The notes beneath the pieces were generated by a model that saw only the letters and a program-made list of their open reading frames with translations, ran no database searches and was not told the DNA's origin. Positions 33,601 to 45,600 of a stretch of 64,000 nt of DNA are shown in pieces; position 1 is the stretch's first letter; every line of letters starts with the position of its first letter. The stretch is from Peronospora farinosa (taxonomy: Eukaryota; Oomycota; Peronosporomycetes; Peronosporales; Peronosporaceae). The stretch covers positions 434,001-498,000 of the forward strand of contig CANTFK010000024.1 in the NCBI GenBank assembly GCA_947646735.1, read 5' to 3'. Both the position numbers and the translations under genes were made by a program.

Positions 33601-36600
33601 CGGATGGCCTGACCACCTGACACGGACGTCGTCGTGTTGCCGGACGTCGTCGTGAGGCTGCTTTCCTCCACCTCCGTCTCCTCGCGCGTTTCTGTCTCCA
33701 CCGTGGTGCTCTTCTCGCCAGAAGTCGTCTCTGTCTCCGTCGTCGTCTCCACCTCAAAGGTCTTCACCAGCTCGCCGCTGGCAGACGTCGAAAGTCGTGT
33801 CGTCGTCTTCACCGTCTTTGTCACGATGCTGCCGTCGGCTTCCTGCGACTGGAACACCTCAGTCTGCACCGACTCGCCCGGGGCCGCGCCAGCCTCCACG
33901 GTTGAGCGGATGGCCTGACCACCTGACACGGACGTCGTCGTGTTGCCGGACGTCGTCGTGAGGCTGCTTTCCTCCACCTCCGTCTCCTCGCGCGTTTCTG
34001 TCTCCACCGTGGTGCTCTTCTCGCCAGAAGTCGTCTCTGTCTCCGTCGTCGTCTCCACCTCAAAGGTCTTCACCAGCTCGCCGCTGGCAGACGTCGAAAG
34101 TCGTGTCGTCGTCTTCACCGTCTTTGTCACGATGCTGCCGTCGGCTTCCTGCGACTGGAACACCTCAGTCTGCACCGACTCGCCCGGGGCCGCGCCAGCC
34201 TCCACGGTTGAGCGGATGGCCTGACCACCTGACACGGACGTCGTCGTGTTGCCGGACGTCGTCGTGAGGCTGCTTTCCTCCACCTCCGTCTCCTCGCGCG
34301 TTTCTGTCTCCACCGTGGTGCTCTTCTCGCCAGAAGTCGTCTCTGTCTCCGTCGTCGTCTCCACCTCAAAGGTCTTCACCAGCTCGCCGCTGGCAGACGT
34401 CGAAAGTCGTGTCGTCGTCTTCACCGTCTTTGTCACGATGCTGCCGTCGGCTTCCTGCGACTGGAACACCTCAGTCTGCACCGACTCGCCCGGGGCCGCG
34501 CCAGCCTCCACGGTTGAGCGGATGGCCTGACCACCTGACACGGACGTCGTCGTGTTGCCGGACGTCGTCGTGAGGCTGCTTTCCTCCACCTCCGTCTCCT
34601 CGCGCGTTTCTGTCTCCACCGTGGTGCTCTTCTCGCCAGAAGTCGTCTCTGTCTCCGTCGTCGTCTCCACCTCAAAGGTCTTCACCAGCTCGCCGCTGGC
34701 AGACGTCGAAAGTCGTGTCGTCGTCTTCACCGTCTTTGTCACGATGCTGCCGTCGGCTTCCTGCGACTGGAACACCTCAGTCTGCACCGACTCGCCCGGG
34801 GCCGCGCCAGCCTCCACGGTTGAGCGGATGGCCTGACCACCTGACACGGACGTCGTCGTGTTGCCGGACGTCGTCGTGAGGCTGCTTTCCTCCACCTCCG
34901 TCTCCTCGCGCGTTTCTGTCTCCACCGTGGTGCTCTTCTCGCCAGAAGTCGTCTCTGTCTCCGTCGTCGTCTCCACCTCAAAGGTCTTCACCAGCTCGCC
35001 GCTGGCAGACGTCGAAAGTCGTGTCGTCGTCTTCACCGTCTTTGTCACGATGCTGCCGTCGGCTTCCTGCGACTGGAACACCTCAGTCTGCACCGACTCG
35101 CCCGGGGCCGCGCCAGCCTCCACGGTTGAGCGGATGGCCTGACCACCTGACACGGACGTCGTCGTGTTGCCGGACGTCGTCGTGAGGCTGCTTTCCTCCA
35201 CCTCCGTCTCCTCGCGCGTTTCTGTCTCCACCGTGGTGCTCTTCTCGCCAGAAGTCGTCTCTGTCTCCGTCGTCGTCTCCACCTCAAAGGTCTTCACCAG
35301 CTCGCCGCTGGCAGACGTCGAAAGTCGTGTCGTCGTCTTCACCGTCTTTGTCACGATGCTGCCGTCGGCTTCCTGCGACTGGAACACCTCAGTCTGCACC
35401 GACTCGCCCGGGGCCGCGCCAGCCTCCACGGTTGAGCGGATGACCTGACCACCTGACACGGACGTCGTCGTGTTGCCGGACGTCGTCGTGAGGCTGCTTT
35501 CCTCCACCTCCGTCTCCTCGCGCGTTTCTGTCTCCACCGTGGTGCTCTTCTCGCCAGAAGTCGTCTCTGTCTCCGTCGTCGTCTCCACCTCAAAGGTCTT
35601 CACCAGCTCGCCGCTGGCAGACGTCGAAAGTCGTGTCGTCGTCTTCACCGTCTTTGTCACGATGCTGCCGTCGGCTTCCTGCGACTGGAACACCTCAGTC
35701 TGCACCGACTCGCCCGGGGCCGCGCCAGCCTCCACGGTTGAGCGGATGGCCTGACCACCTGACACGGACGTCGTCGTGTTGCCGGACGTCGTCGTGAGGC
35801 TGCTTTCCTCCACCTCCGTCTCCTCGCGCGTTTCTGTCTCCACCGTGGTGCTCTTCTCGCCAGAAGTCGTCTCTGTCTCCGTCGTCGTCTCCACCTCAAA
35901 GGTCTTCACCAGCTCGCCGCTGGCAGACGTCGAAAGTCGTGTCGTCGTCTTCACCGTCTTTGTCACGATGCTGCCGTCGGCTTCCTGCGACTGGAACACC
36001 TCAGTCTGCACCGACTCGCCCGGGGCCGCGCCAGCCTCCACGGTTGAGCGGATGGCCTGACCACCTGACACGGACGTCGTCGTGTTGCCGGACGTCGTCG
36101 TGAGGCTGCTTTCCTCCACCTCCGTCTCCTCGCGCGTTTCTGTCTCCACCGTGGTGCTCTTCTCGCCAGAAGTCGTCTCTGTCTCCGTCGTCGTCTCCAC
36201 CTCAAAGGTCTTCACCAGCTCGCCGCTGGCAGACGTCGAAAGTCGTGTCGTCGTCTTCACCGTCTTTGTCACGATGCTGCCGTCGGCTTCCTGCGACTGG
36301 AACACCTCAGTCTGCACCGACTCGCCCGGGGCCGCGCCAGCCTCCACGGTTGAGCGGATGGCCTGACCACCTGACACGGACGTCGTCGTGTTGCCGGACG
36401 TCGTCGTGAGGCTGCTTTCCTCCACCTCCGTCTCCTCGCGCGTTTCTGTCTCCACCGTGGTGCTCTTCTCGCCAGAAGTCGTCTCTGTCTCCGTCGTCGT
36501 CTCCACCTCAAAGGTCTTCACCAGCTCGCCGCTGGCAGACGTCGAAAGTCGTGTCGTCGTCTTCACCGTCTTTGTCACGATGCTGCCGTCGGCTTCCTGC

Positions 36601-39600
36601 GACTGGAACACCTCAGTCTGCACCGACTCGCCCGGGGCCGCGCCAGCCTCCACGGTTGAGCGGATGGCCTGACCACCTGACACGGACGTCGTCGTGTTGC
36701 CGGACGTCGTCGTGAGGCTGCTTTCCTCCACCTCCGTCTCCTCGCGCGTTTCTGTCTCCACCGTGGTGCTCTTCTCGCCAGAAGTCGTCTCTGTCTCCGT
36801 CGTCGTCTCCACCTCAAAGGTCTTCACCAGCTCGCCGCTGGCAGACGTCGAAAGTCGTGTCGTCGTCTTCACCGTCTTTGTCACGATGCTGCCGTCGGCT
36901 TCCTGCGACTGGAACACCTCAGTCTGCACCGACTCGCCCGGGGCCGCGCCAGCCTCCACGGTTGAGCGGATGGCCTGACCACCTGACACGGACGTCGTCG
37001 TGTTGCCGGACGTTGTCGTGAGGCTGCTTTCCTCCACCTCCGTCTCCTCGCGCGTTTCTGTCTCCACCGTGGTGCTCTTCTCGCCAGAAGTCGTCTCTGT
37101 CTCCGTCGTCGTCTCCACCTCAAAGGTCTTCACCAGCTCGCCGCTGGCAGACGTCGAAAGTCGTGTCGTCGTCTTCACCGTCTTTGTCACGATGCTGCCG
37201 TCGGCTTCCTGCGACTGGAACACCTCAGTCTGCACCGACTCGCCCGGGGCCGCGCCAGCCTCCACGGTTGAGCGGATGGCCTGACCACCTGACACGGACG
37301 TCGTCGTGTTGCCGGACGTCGTCGTGAGGCTGCTTTCCTCCACCTCCGTCTCCTCGCGCGTTTCTGTCTCCACCGTGGTGCTCTTCTCGCCAGAAGTCGT
37401 CTCTGTCTCCGTCGTCGTCTCCACCTCAAAGGTCTTCACCAGCTCGCCGCTGGCAGACGTCGAAAGTCGTGTCGTCGTCTTCACCGTCTTTGTCACGATG
37501 CTGCCGTCGGCTTCCTGCGACTGGAACACCTCAGTCTGCACCGACTCGCCCGGGGCCGCGCCAGCCTCCACGGTTGAGCGGATGGCCTGACCACCTGACA
37601 CGGACGTCGTCGTGTTGCCGGACGTCGTCGTGAGGCTGCTTTCCTCCACCTCCGTCTCCTCGCGCGTTTCTGTCTCCACCGTGGTGCTCTTCTCGCCAGA
37701 AGTCGTCTCTGTCTCCGTCGTCGTCTCCACCTCAAAGGTCTTCACCAGCTCGCCGCTGGCAGACGTCGAAAGTCGTGTCGTCGTCTTCACCGTCTTTGTC
37801 ACGATGCTGCCGTCGGCTTCCTGCGACTGGAACACCTCAGTCTGCACCGACTCGCCCGGGGCCGCGCCAGCCTCCACGGTTGAGCGGATGGCCTGACCAC
37901 CTGACACGGACGTCGTCGTGTTGCCGGACGTCGTCGTGAGGCTGCTTTCCTCCACCTCCGTCTCCTCGCGCGTTTCTGTCTCCACCGTGGTGCTCTTCTC
38001 GCCAGAAGTCGTCTCTGTCTCCGTCGTCGTCTCCACCTCAAAGGTCTTCACCAGCTCGCCGCTGGCAGACGTCGAAAGTCGTGTCGTCGTCTTCACCGTC
38101 TTTGTCACGATGCTGCCGTCGGCTTCCTGCGACTGGAACACCTCAGTCTGCACCGACTCGCCCGGGGCCGCGCCAGCCTCCACGGTTGAGCGGATGGCCT
38201 GACCACCTGACACGGACGTCGTCGTGTTGCCGGACGTCGTCGTGAGGCTGCTTTCCTCCACCTCCGTCTCCTCGCGCGTTTCTGTCTCCACCGTGGTGCT
38301 CTTCTCGCCAGAAGTCGTCTCTGTCTCCGTCGTCGTCTCCACCTCAAAGGTCTTCACCAGCTCGCCGCTGGCAGACGTCGAAAGTCGTGTCGTCGTCTTC
38401 ACCGTCTTTGTCACGATGCTGCCGTCGGCTTCCTGCGACTGGAACACCTCAGTCTGCACCGACTCGCCCGGGGCCGCGCCAGCCTCCACGGTTGAGCGGA
38501 TGGCCTGACCACCTGACACGGACGTCGTCGTGTTGCCGGACGTCGTCGTGAGGCTGCTTTCCTCCACCTCCGTCTCCTCGCGCGTTTCTGTCTCCACCGT
38601 GGTGCTCTTCTCGCCAGAAGTCGTCTCTGTCTCCGTCGTCGTCTCCACCTCAAAGGTCTTCACCAGCTCGCCGCTGGCAGACGTCGAAAGTCGTGTCGTC
38701 GTCTTCACCGTCTTTGTCACGATGCTGCCGTCGGCTTCCTGCGACTGGAACACCTCAGTCTGCACCGACTCGCCCGGGGCCGCGCCAGCCTCCACGGTTG
38801 AGCGGATGGCCTGACCACCTGACACGGACGTCGTCGTGTTGCCGGACGTCGTCGTGAGGCTGCTTTCCTCCACCTCCGTCTCCTCGCGCGTTTCTGTCTC
38901 CACCGTGGTGCTCTTCTCGCCAGAAGTCGTCTCTGTCTCCGTCGTCGTCTCCACCTCAAAGGTCTTCACCAGCTCGCCGCTGGCAGACGTCGAAAGTCGT
39001 GTCGTCGTCTTCACCGTCTTTGTCACGATGCTGCCGTCGGCTTCCTGCGACTGGAACACCTCAGTCTGCACCGACTCGCCCGGGGCCGCGCCAGCCTCCA
39101 CGGTTGAGCGGATGGCCTGACCACCTGACACGGACGTCGTCGTGTTGCCGGACGTCGTCGTGAGGCTGCTTTCCTCCACCTCCGTCTCCTCGCGCGTTTC
39201 TGTCTCCACCGTGGTGCTCTTCTCGCCAGAAGTCGTCTCTGTCTCCGTCGTCGTCTCCACCTCAAAGGTCTTCACCAGCTCGCCGCTGGCAGACGTCGAA
39301 AGTCGTGTCGTCGTCTTCACCGTCTTTGTCACGATGCTGCCGTCGGCTTCCTGCGACTGGAACACCTCAGTCTGCACCGACTCGCCCGGGGCCGCGCCAG
39401 CCTCCACGGTTGAGCGGATGGCCTGACCACCTGACACGGACGTCGTCGTGTTGCCGGACGTCGTCGTGAGGCTGCTTTCCTCCACCTCCGTCTCCTCGCG
39501 CGTTTCTGTCTCCACCGTGGTGCTCTTCTCGCCAGAAGTCGTCTCTGTCTCCGTCGTCGTCTCCACCTCAAAGGTCTTCACCAGCTCGCCGCTGGCAGAC

Positions 39601-42600
39601 GTCGAAAGTCGTGTCGTCGTCTTCACCGTCTTTGTCACGATGCTGCCGTCGGCTTCCTGCGACTGGAACACCTCAGTCTGCACCGACTCGCCCGGGGCCG
39701 CGCCAGCCTCCACGGTTGAGCGGATGGCCTGACCACCTGACACGGACGTCGTCGTGTTGCCGGACGTCGTCGTGAGGCTGCTTTCCTCCACCTCCGTCTC
39801 CTCGCGCGTTTCTGTCTCCACCGTGGTGCTCTTCTCGCCAGAAGTCGTCTCTGTCTCCGTCGTCGTCTCCACCTCAAAGGTCTTCACCAGCTCGCCGCTG
39901 GCAGACGTCGAAAGTCGTGTCGTCGTCTTCACCGTCTTTGTCACGATGCTGCCGTCGGCTTCCTGCGACTGGAACACCTCAGTCTGCACCGACTCGCCCG
40001 GGGCCGCGCCAGCCTCCACGGTTGAGCGGATGGCCTGACCACCTGACACGGACGTCGTCGTGTTGCCGGACGTCGTCGTGAGGCTGCTTTCCTCCACCTC
40101 CGTCTCCTCGCGCGTTTCTGTCTCCACCGTGGTGCTCTTCTCGCCAGAAGTCGTCTCTGTCTCCGTCGTCGTCTCCACCTCAAAGGTCTTCACCAGCTCG
40201 CCGCTGGCAGACGTCGAAAGTCGTGTCGTCGTCTTCACCGTCTTTGTCACGATGCTGCCGTCGGCTTCCTGCGACTGGAACACCTCAGTCTGCACCGACT
40301 CGCCCGGGGCCGCGCCAGCCTCCACGGTTGAGCGGATGGCCTGACCACCTGACACGGACGTCGTCGTGTTGCCGGACGTTGTCGTGAGGCTGCTTTCCTC
40401 CACCTCCGTCTCCTCGCGCGTTTCTGTCTCCACCGTGGTGCTCTTCTCGCCAGAAGTCGTCTCTGTCTCCGTCGTCGTCTCCACCTCAAAGGTCTTCACC
40501 AGCTCGCCGCTGGCAGACGTCGAAAGTCGTGTCGTCGTCTTCACCGTCTTTGTCACGATGCTGCCGTCGGCTTCCTGCGACTGGAACACCTCAGTCTGCA
40601 CCGACTCGCCCGGGGCCGCGCCAGCCTCCACGGTTGAGCGGATGGCCTGACCACCTGACACGGACGTCGTCGTGTTGCCGGACGTCGTCGTGAGGCTGCT
40701 TTCCTCCACCTCCGTCTCCTCGCGCGTTTCTGTCTCCACCGTGGTGCTCTTCTCGCCAGAAGTCGTCTCTGTCTCCGTCGTCGTCTCCACCTCAAAGGTC
40801 TTCACCAGCTCGCCGCTGGCAGACGTCGAAAGTCGTGTCGTCGTCTTCACCGTCTTTGTCACGATGCTGCCGTCGGCTTCCTGCGACTGGAACACCTCAG
40901 TCTGCACCGACTCGCCCGGGGCCGCGCCAGCCTCCACGGTTGAGCGGATGGCCTGACCACCTGACACGGACGTCGTCGTGTTGCCGGACGTCGTCGTGAG
41001 GCTGCTTTCCTCCACCTCCGTCTCCTCGCGCGTTTCTGTCTCCACCGTGGTGCTCTTCTCGCCAGAAGTCGTCTCTGTCTCCGTCGTCGTCTCCACCTCA
41101 AAGGTCTTCACCAGCTCGCCGCTGGCAGACGTCGAAAGTCGTGTCGTCGTCTTCACCGTCTTTGTCACGATGCTGCCGTCGGCTTCCTGCGACTGGAACA
41201 CCTCAGTCTGCACCGACTCGCCCGGGGCCGCGCCAGCCTCCACGGTTGAGCGGATGGCCTGACCACCTGACACGGACGTCGTCGTGTTGCCGGACGTCGT
41301 CGTGAGGCTGCTTTCCTCCACCTCCGTCTCCTCGCGCGTTTCTGTCTCCACCGTGGTGCTCTTCTCGCCAGAAGTCGTCTCTGTCTCCGTCGTCGTCTCC
41401 ACCTCAAAGGTCTTCACCAGCTCGCCGCTGGCAGACGTCGAAAGTCGTGTCGTCGTCTTCACCGTCTTTGTCACGATGCTGCCGTCGGCTTCCTGCGACT
41501 GGAACACCTCAGTCTGCACCGACTCGCCCGGGGCCGCGCCAGCCTCCACGGTTGAGCGGATGGCCTGACCACCTGACACGGACGTCGTCGTGTTGCCGGA
41601 CGTTGTCGTGAGGCTGCTTTCCTCCACCTCCGTCTCCTCGCGCGTTTCTGTCTCCACCGTGGTGCTCTTCTCGCCAGAAGTCGTCTCTGTCTCCGTCGTC
41701 GTCTCCACCTCAAAGGTCTTCACCAGCTCGCCGCTGGCAGACGTCGAAAGTCGTGTCGTCGTCTTCACCGTCTTTGTCACGATGCTGCCGTCGGCTTCCT
41801 GCGACTGGAACACCTCAGTCTGCACCGACTCGCCCGGGGCCGCGCCAGCCTCCACGGTTGAGCGGATGGCCTGACCACCTGACACGGACGTCGTCGTGTT
41901 GCCGGACGTCGTCGTGAGGCTGCTTTCCTCCACCTCCGTCTCCTCGCGCGTTTCTGTCTCCACCGTGGTGCTCTTCTCGCCGGAAGTCGTCTCTGTCTCC
42001 GTCGTCGTCTCCACCTCAAAGGTCTTCACCAGCTCGCCGCTGGCAGACGTCGAAAGTCGTGTCGTCGTCTTCACCGTCTTTGTCACGATGCTGCCGTCGG
42101 CTTCCTGCGACTGGAACACCTCAGTCTGCACCGACTCGCCCGGGGCCGCGCCAGCCTCCACGGTTGAGCGGATGGCCTGACCACCTGACACGGACGTCGT
42201 CGTGTTGCCGGACGTCGTCGTGAGGCTGCTTTCCTCCACCTCCGTCTCCTCGCGCGTTTCTGTCTCCACCGTGGTGCTCTTCTCGCCAGAAGTCGTCTCT
42301 GTCTCCGTCGTCGTCTCCACCTCAAAGGTCTTCACCAGCTCGCCGCTGGCAGACGTCGAAAGTCGTGTCGTCGTCTTCACCGTCTTTGTCACGATGCTGC
42401 CGTCGGCTTCCTGCGACTGGAACACCTCAGTCTGCACCGACTCGCCCGGGGCCGCGCCAGCCTCCACGGTTGAGCGGATGGCCTGACCACCTGACACGGA
42501 CGTCGTCGTGTTGCCGGACGTTGTCGTGAGGCTGCTTTCCTCCACCTCCGTCTCCTCGCGCGTTTCTGTCTCCACCGTGGTGCTCTTCTCGCCAGAAGTC

Positions 42601-45600
42601 GTCTCTGTCTCCGTCGTCGTCTCCACCTCAAAGGTCTTCACCAGCTCGCCGCTGGCAGACGTCGAAAGTCGTGTCGTCGTCTTCACCGTCTTTGTCACGA
42701 TGCTGCCGTCGGCTTCCTGCGACTGGAACACCTCAGTCTGCACCGACTCGCCCGGGGCCGCGCCAGCCTCCACGGTTGAGCGGATGGCCTGACCACCTGA
42801 CACGGACGTCGTCGTGTTGCCGGACGTTGTCGTGAGGCTGCTTTCCTCCACCTCCGTCTCCTCGCGCGTTTCTGTCTCCACCGTGGTGCTCTTCTCGCCA
42901 GAAGTCGTCTCTGTCTCCGTCGTCGTCTCCACCTCAAAGGTCTTCACCAGCTCGCCGCTGGCAGACGTCGAAAGTCGTGTCGTCGTCTTCACCGTCTTTG
43001 TCACGATGCTGCCGTCGGCTTCCTGCGACTGGAACACCTCAGTCTGCACCGACTCGCCCGGGGCCGCGCCAGCCTCCACGGTTGAGCGGATGGCCTGACC
43101 ACCTGACACGGACGTCGTCGTGTTGCCGGACGTCGTCGTGAGGCTGCTTTCCTCCACCTCCGTCTCCTCGCGCGTTTCTGTCTCCACCGTGGTGCTCTTC
43201 TCGCCAGAAGTCGTCTCTGTCTCCGTCGTCGTCTCCACCTCAAAGGTCTTCACCAGCTCGCCGCTGGCAGACGTCGAAAGTCGTGTCGTCGTCTTCACCG
43301 TCTTTGTCACGATGCTGCCGTCGGCTTCCTGCGACTGGAACACCTCAGTCTGCACCGACTCGCCCGGGGCCGCGCCAGCCTCCACGGTTGAGCGGATGGC
43401 CTGACCACCTGACACGGACGTCGTCGTGTTGCCGGACGTTGTCGTGAGGCTGCTTTCCTCCACCTCCGTCTCCTCGCGCGTTTCTGTCTCCACCGTGGTG
43501 CTCTTCTCGCCAGAAGTCGTCTCTGTCTCCGTCGTCGTCTCCACCTCAAAGGTCTTCACCAGCTCGCCGCTGGCAGACGTCGAAAGTCGTGTCGTCGTCT
43601 TCACCGTCTTTGTCACGATGCTGCCGTCGGCTTCCTGCGACTGGAACACCTCAGTCTGCACCGACTCGCCCGGGGCCGCGCCAGCCTCCACGGTTGAGCG
43701 GATGGCCTGACCACCTGACACGGACGTCGTCGTGTTGCCGGACGTTGTCGTGAGGCTGCTTTCCTCCACCTCCGTCTCCTCGCGCGTTTCTGTCTCCACC
43801 GTGGTGCTCTTCTCGCCAGAAGTCGTCTCTGTCTCCGTCGTCGTCTCCACCTCAAAGGTCTTCACCAGCTCGCCGCTGGCAGACGTCGAAAGTCGTGTCG
43901 TCGTCTTCACCGTCTTTGTCACGATGCTACCGTCGGCTTCCTGCGACTGGAACACCTCAGTCTGCACCGACTCGCCCGGGGCCGCGCCAGCCTCCACGGT
44001 TGAGCGGATGGCCTGACCACCTGACACGGACGTCGTCGTGTTGCCGGACGTTGTCGTGAGGCTGCTTTCCTCCACCTCCGTCTCCTCGAGCGTTTCTGTC
44101 TCCACCGTGGTGCTCTTCTCGCCAGAAGTCGTCTCTGTCTCCGTCGTCGTCTCCACCTCAAAGGTCTTCACCAGCTCGCCGCTGGCAGACGTCGAAAGTC
44201 GTGTCGTCGTCTTCACCGTCTTTGTCACGATGCTGCCGTCGGCTTCCTGCGACTGGAACACCTCAGTCTGCACCGACTCGCCCGGGGCCGCGCCAGCCTC
44301 CACGGTTGAGCGGATGACCTGACCACCTGACACGGACGTCGTCGTGTTGCCGGACGTCGTCGTGAGGCTGCTTTCCTCCACCTCCGTCTCCTCGCGCGTT
44401 TCTGTCTCCACCGTGGTGCTCTTCTCGCCGGAAGTCGTCTCTGTCTCCGTCGTCGTCTCCACCTCAAAGGTCTTCACCAGCTCGCCGCTGGCAGACGTCG
44501 AAAGTCGTGTCGTCGTCTTCACCGTCTTTGTCACGATGCTGCCGTCGGCTTCCTGCGACTGGAACACCTCAGTCTGCACCGACTCGCCCGGGGCCGCGCC
44601 AGCCTCCACGGTTGAGCGGATGGCCTGACCACCTGACACGGACGTCGTCGTGTTGCCGGACGTTGTCGTGAGGCTGCTTTCCTCCACCTCCGTCTCCTCG
44701 CGCGTTTCTGTCTCCACCGTGGTGCTCTTCTCGCCAGAAGTCGTCTCTGTCTCCGTCGTCGTCTCCACCTCAAAGGTCTTCACCAGCTCGCCGCTGGCAG
44801 ACGTCGAAAGTCGTGTCGTCGTCTTCACCGTCTTTGTCACGATGCTGCCGTCGGCTTCCTGCGACTGGAACACCTCAGTCTGCACCGACTCGCCCGGGGC
44901 CGCGCCAGCCTCCACGGTTGAGCGGATGGCCTGACCACCTGACACGGACGTCGTCGTGTTGCCGGACGTTGTCGTGAGGCTGCTTTCCTCCACCTCCGTC
45001 TCCTCGCGCGTTTCTGTCTCCACCGTGGTGCTCTTCTCGCCAGAAGTCGTCTCTGTCTCCGTCGTCGTCTCCACCTCAAAGGTCTTCACCAGCTCGCCGC
45101 TGGCAGACGTCGAAAGTCGTGTCGTCGTCTTCACCGTCTTTGTCACGATGCTGCCGTCGGCTTCCTGCGACTGGAACACCTCAGTCTGCACCGACTCGCC
45201 CGGGGCCGCGCCAGCCTCCACGGTTGAGCGGATGACCTGACCACCTGACACGGACGTCGTCGTGTTGCCGGACGTCGTCGTGAGGCTGCTTTCCTCCACC
45301 TCCGTCTCCTCGCGCGTTTCTGTCTCCACCGTGGTGCTCTTCTCGCCAGAAGTCGTCTCTGTCTCCGTCGTCGTCTCCACCTCAAAGGTCTTCACCAGCT
45401 CGCCGCTGGCAGACGTCGAAAGTCGTGTCGTCGTCTTCACCGTCTTTGTCACGATGCTGCCGTCGGCTTCCTGCGACTGGAACACCTCAGTCTGCACCGA
45501 CTCGCCCGGGGCCGCGCCAGCCTCCACGGTTGAGCGGATGACCTGACCACCTGACACGGACGTCGTCGTGTTGCCGGACGTCGTCGTGAGGCTGCTTTCC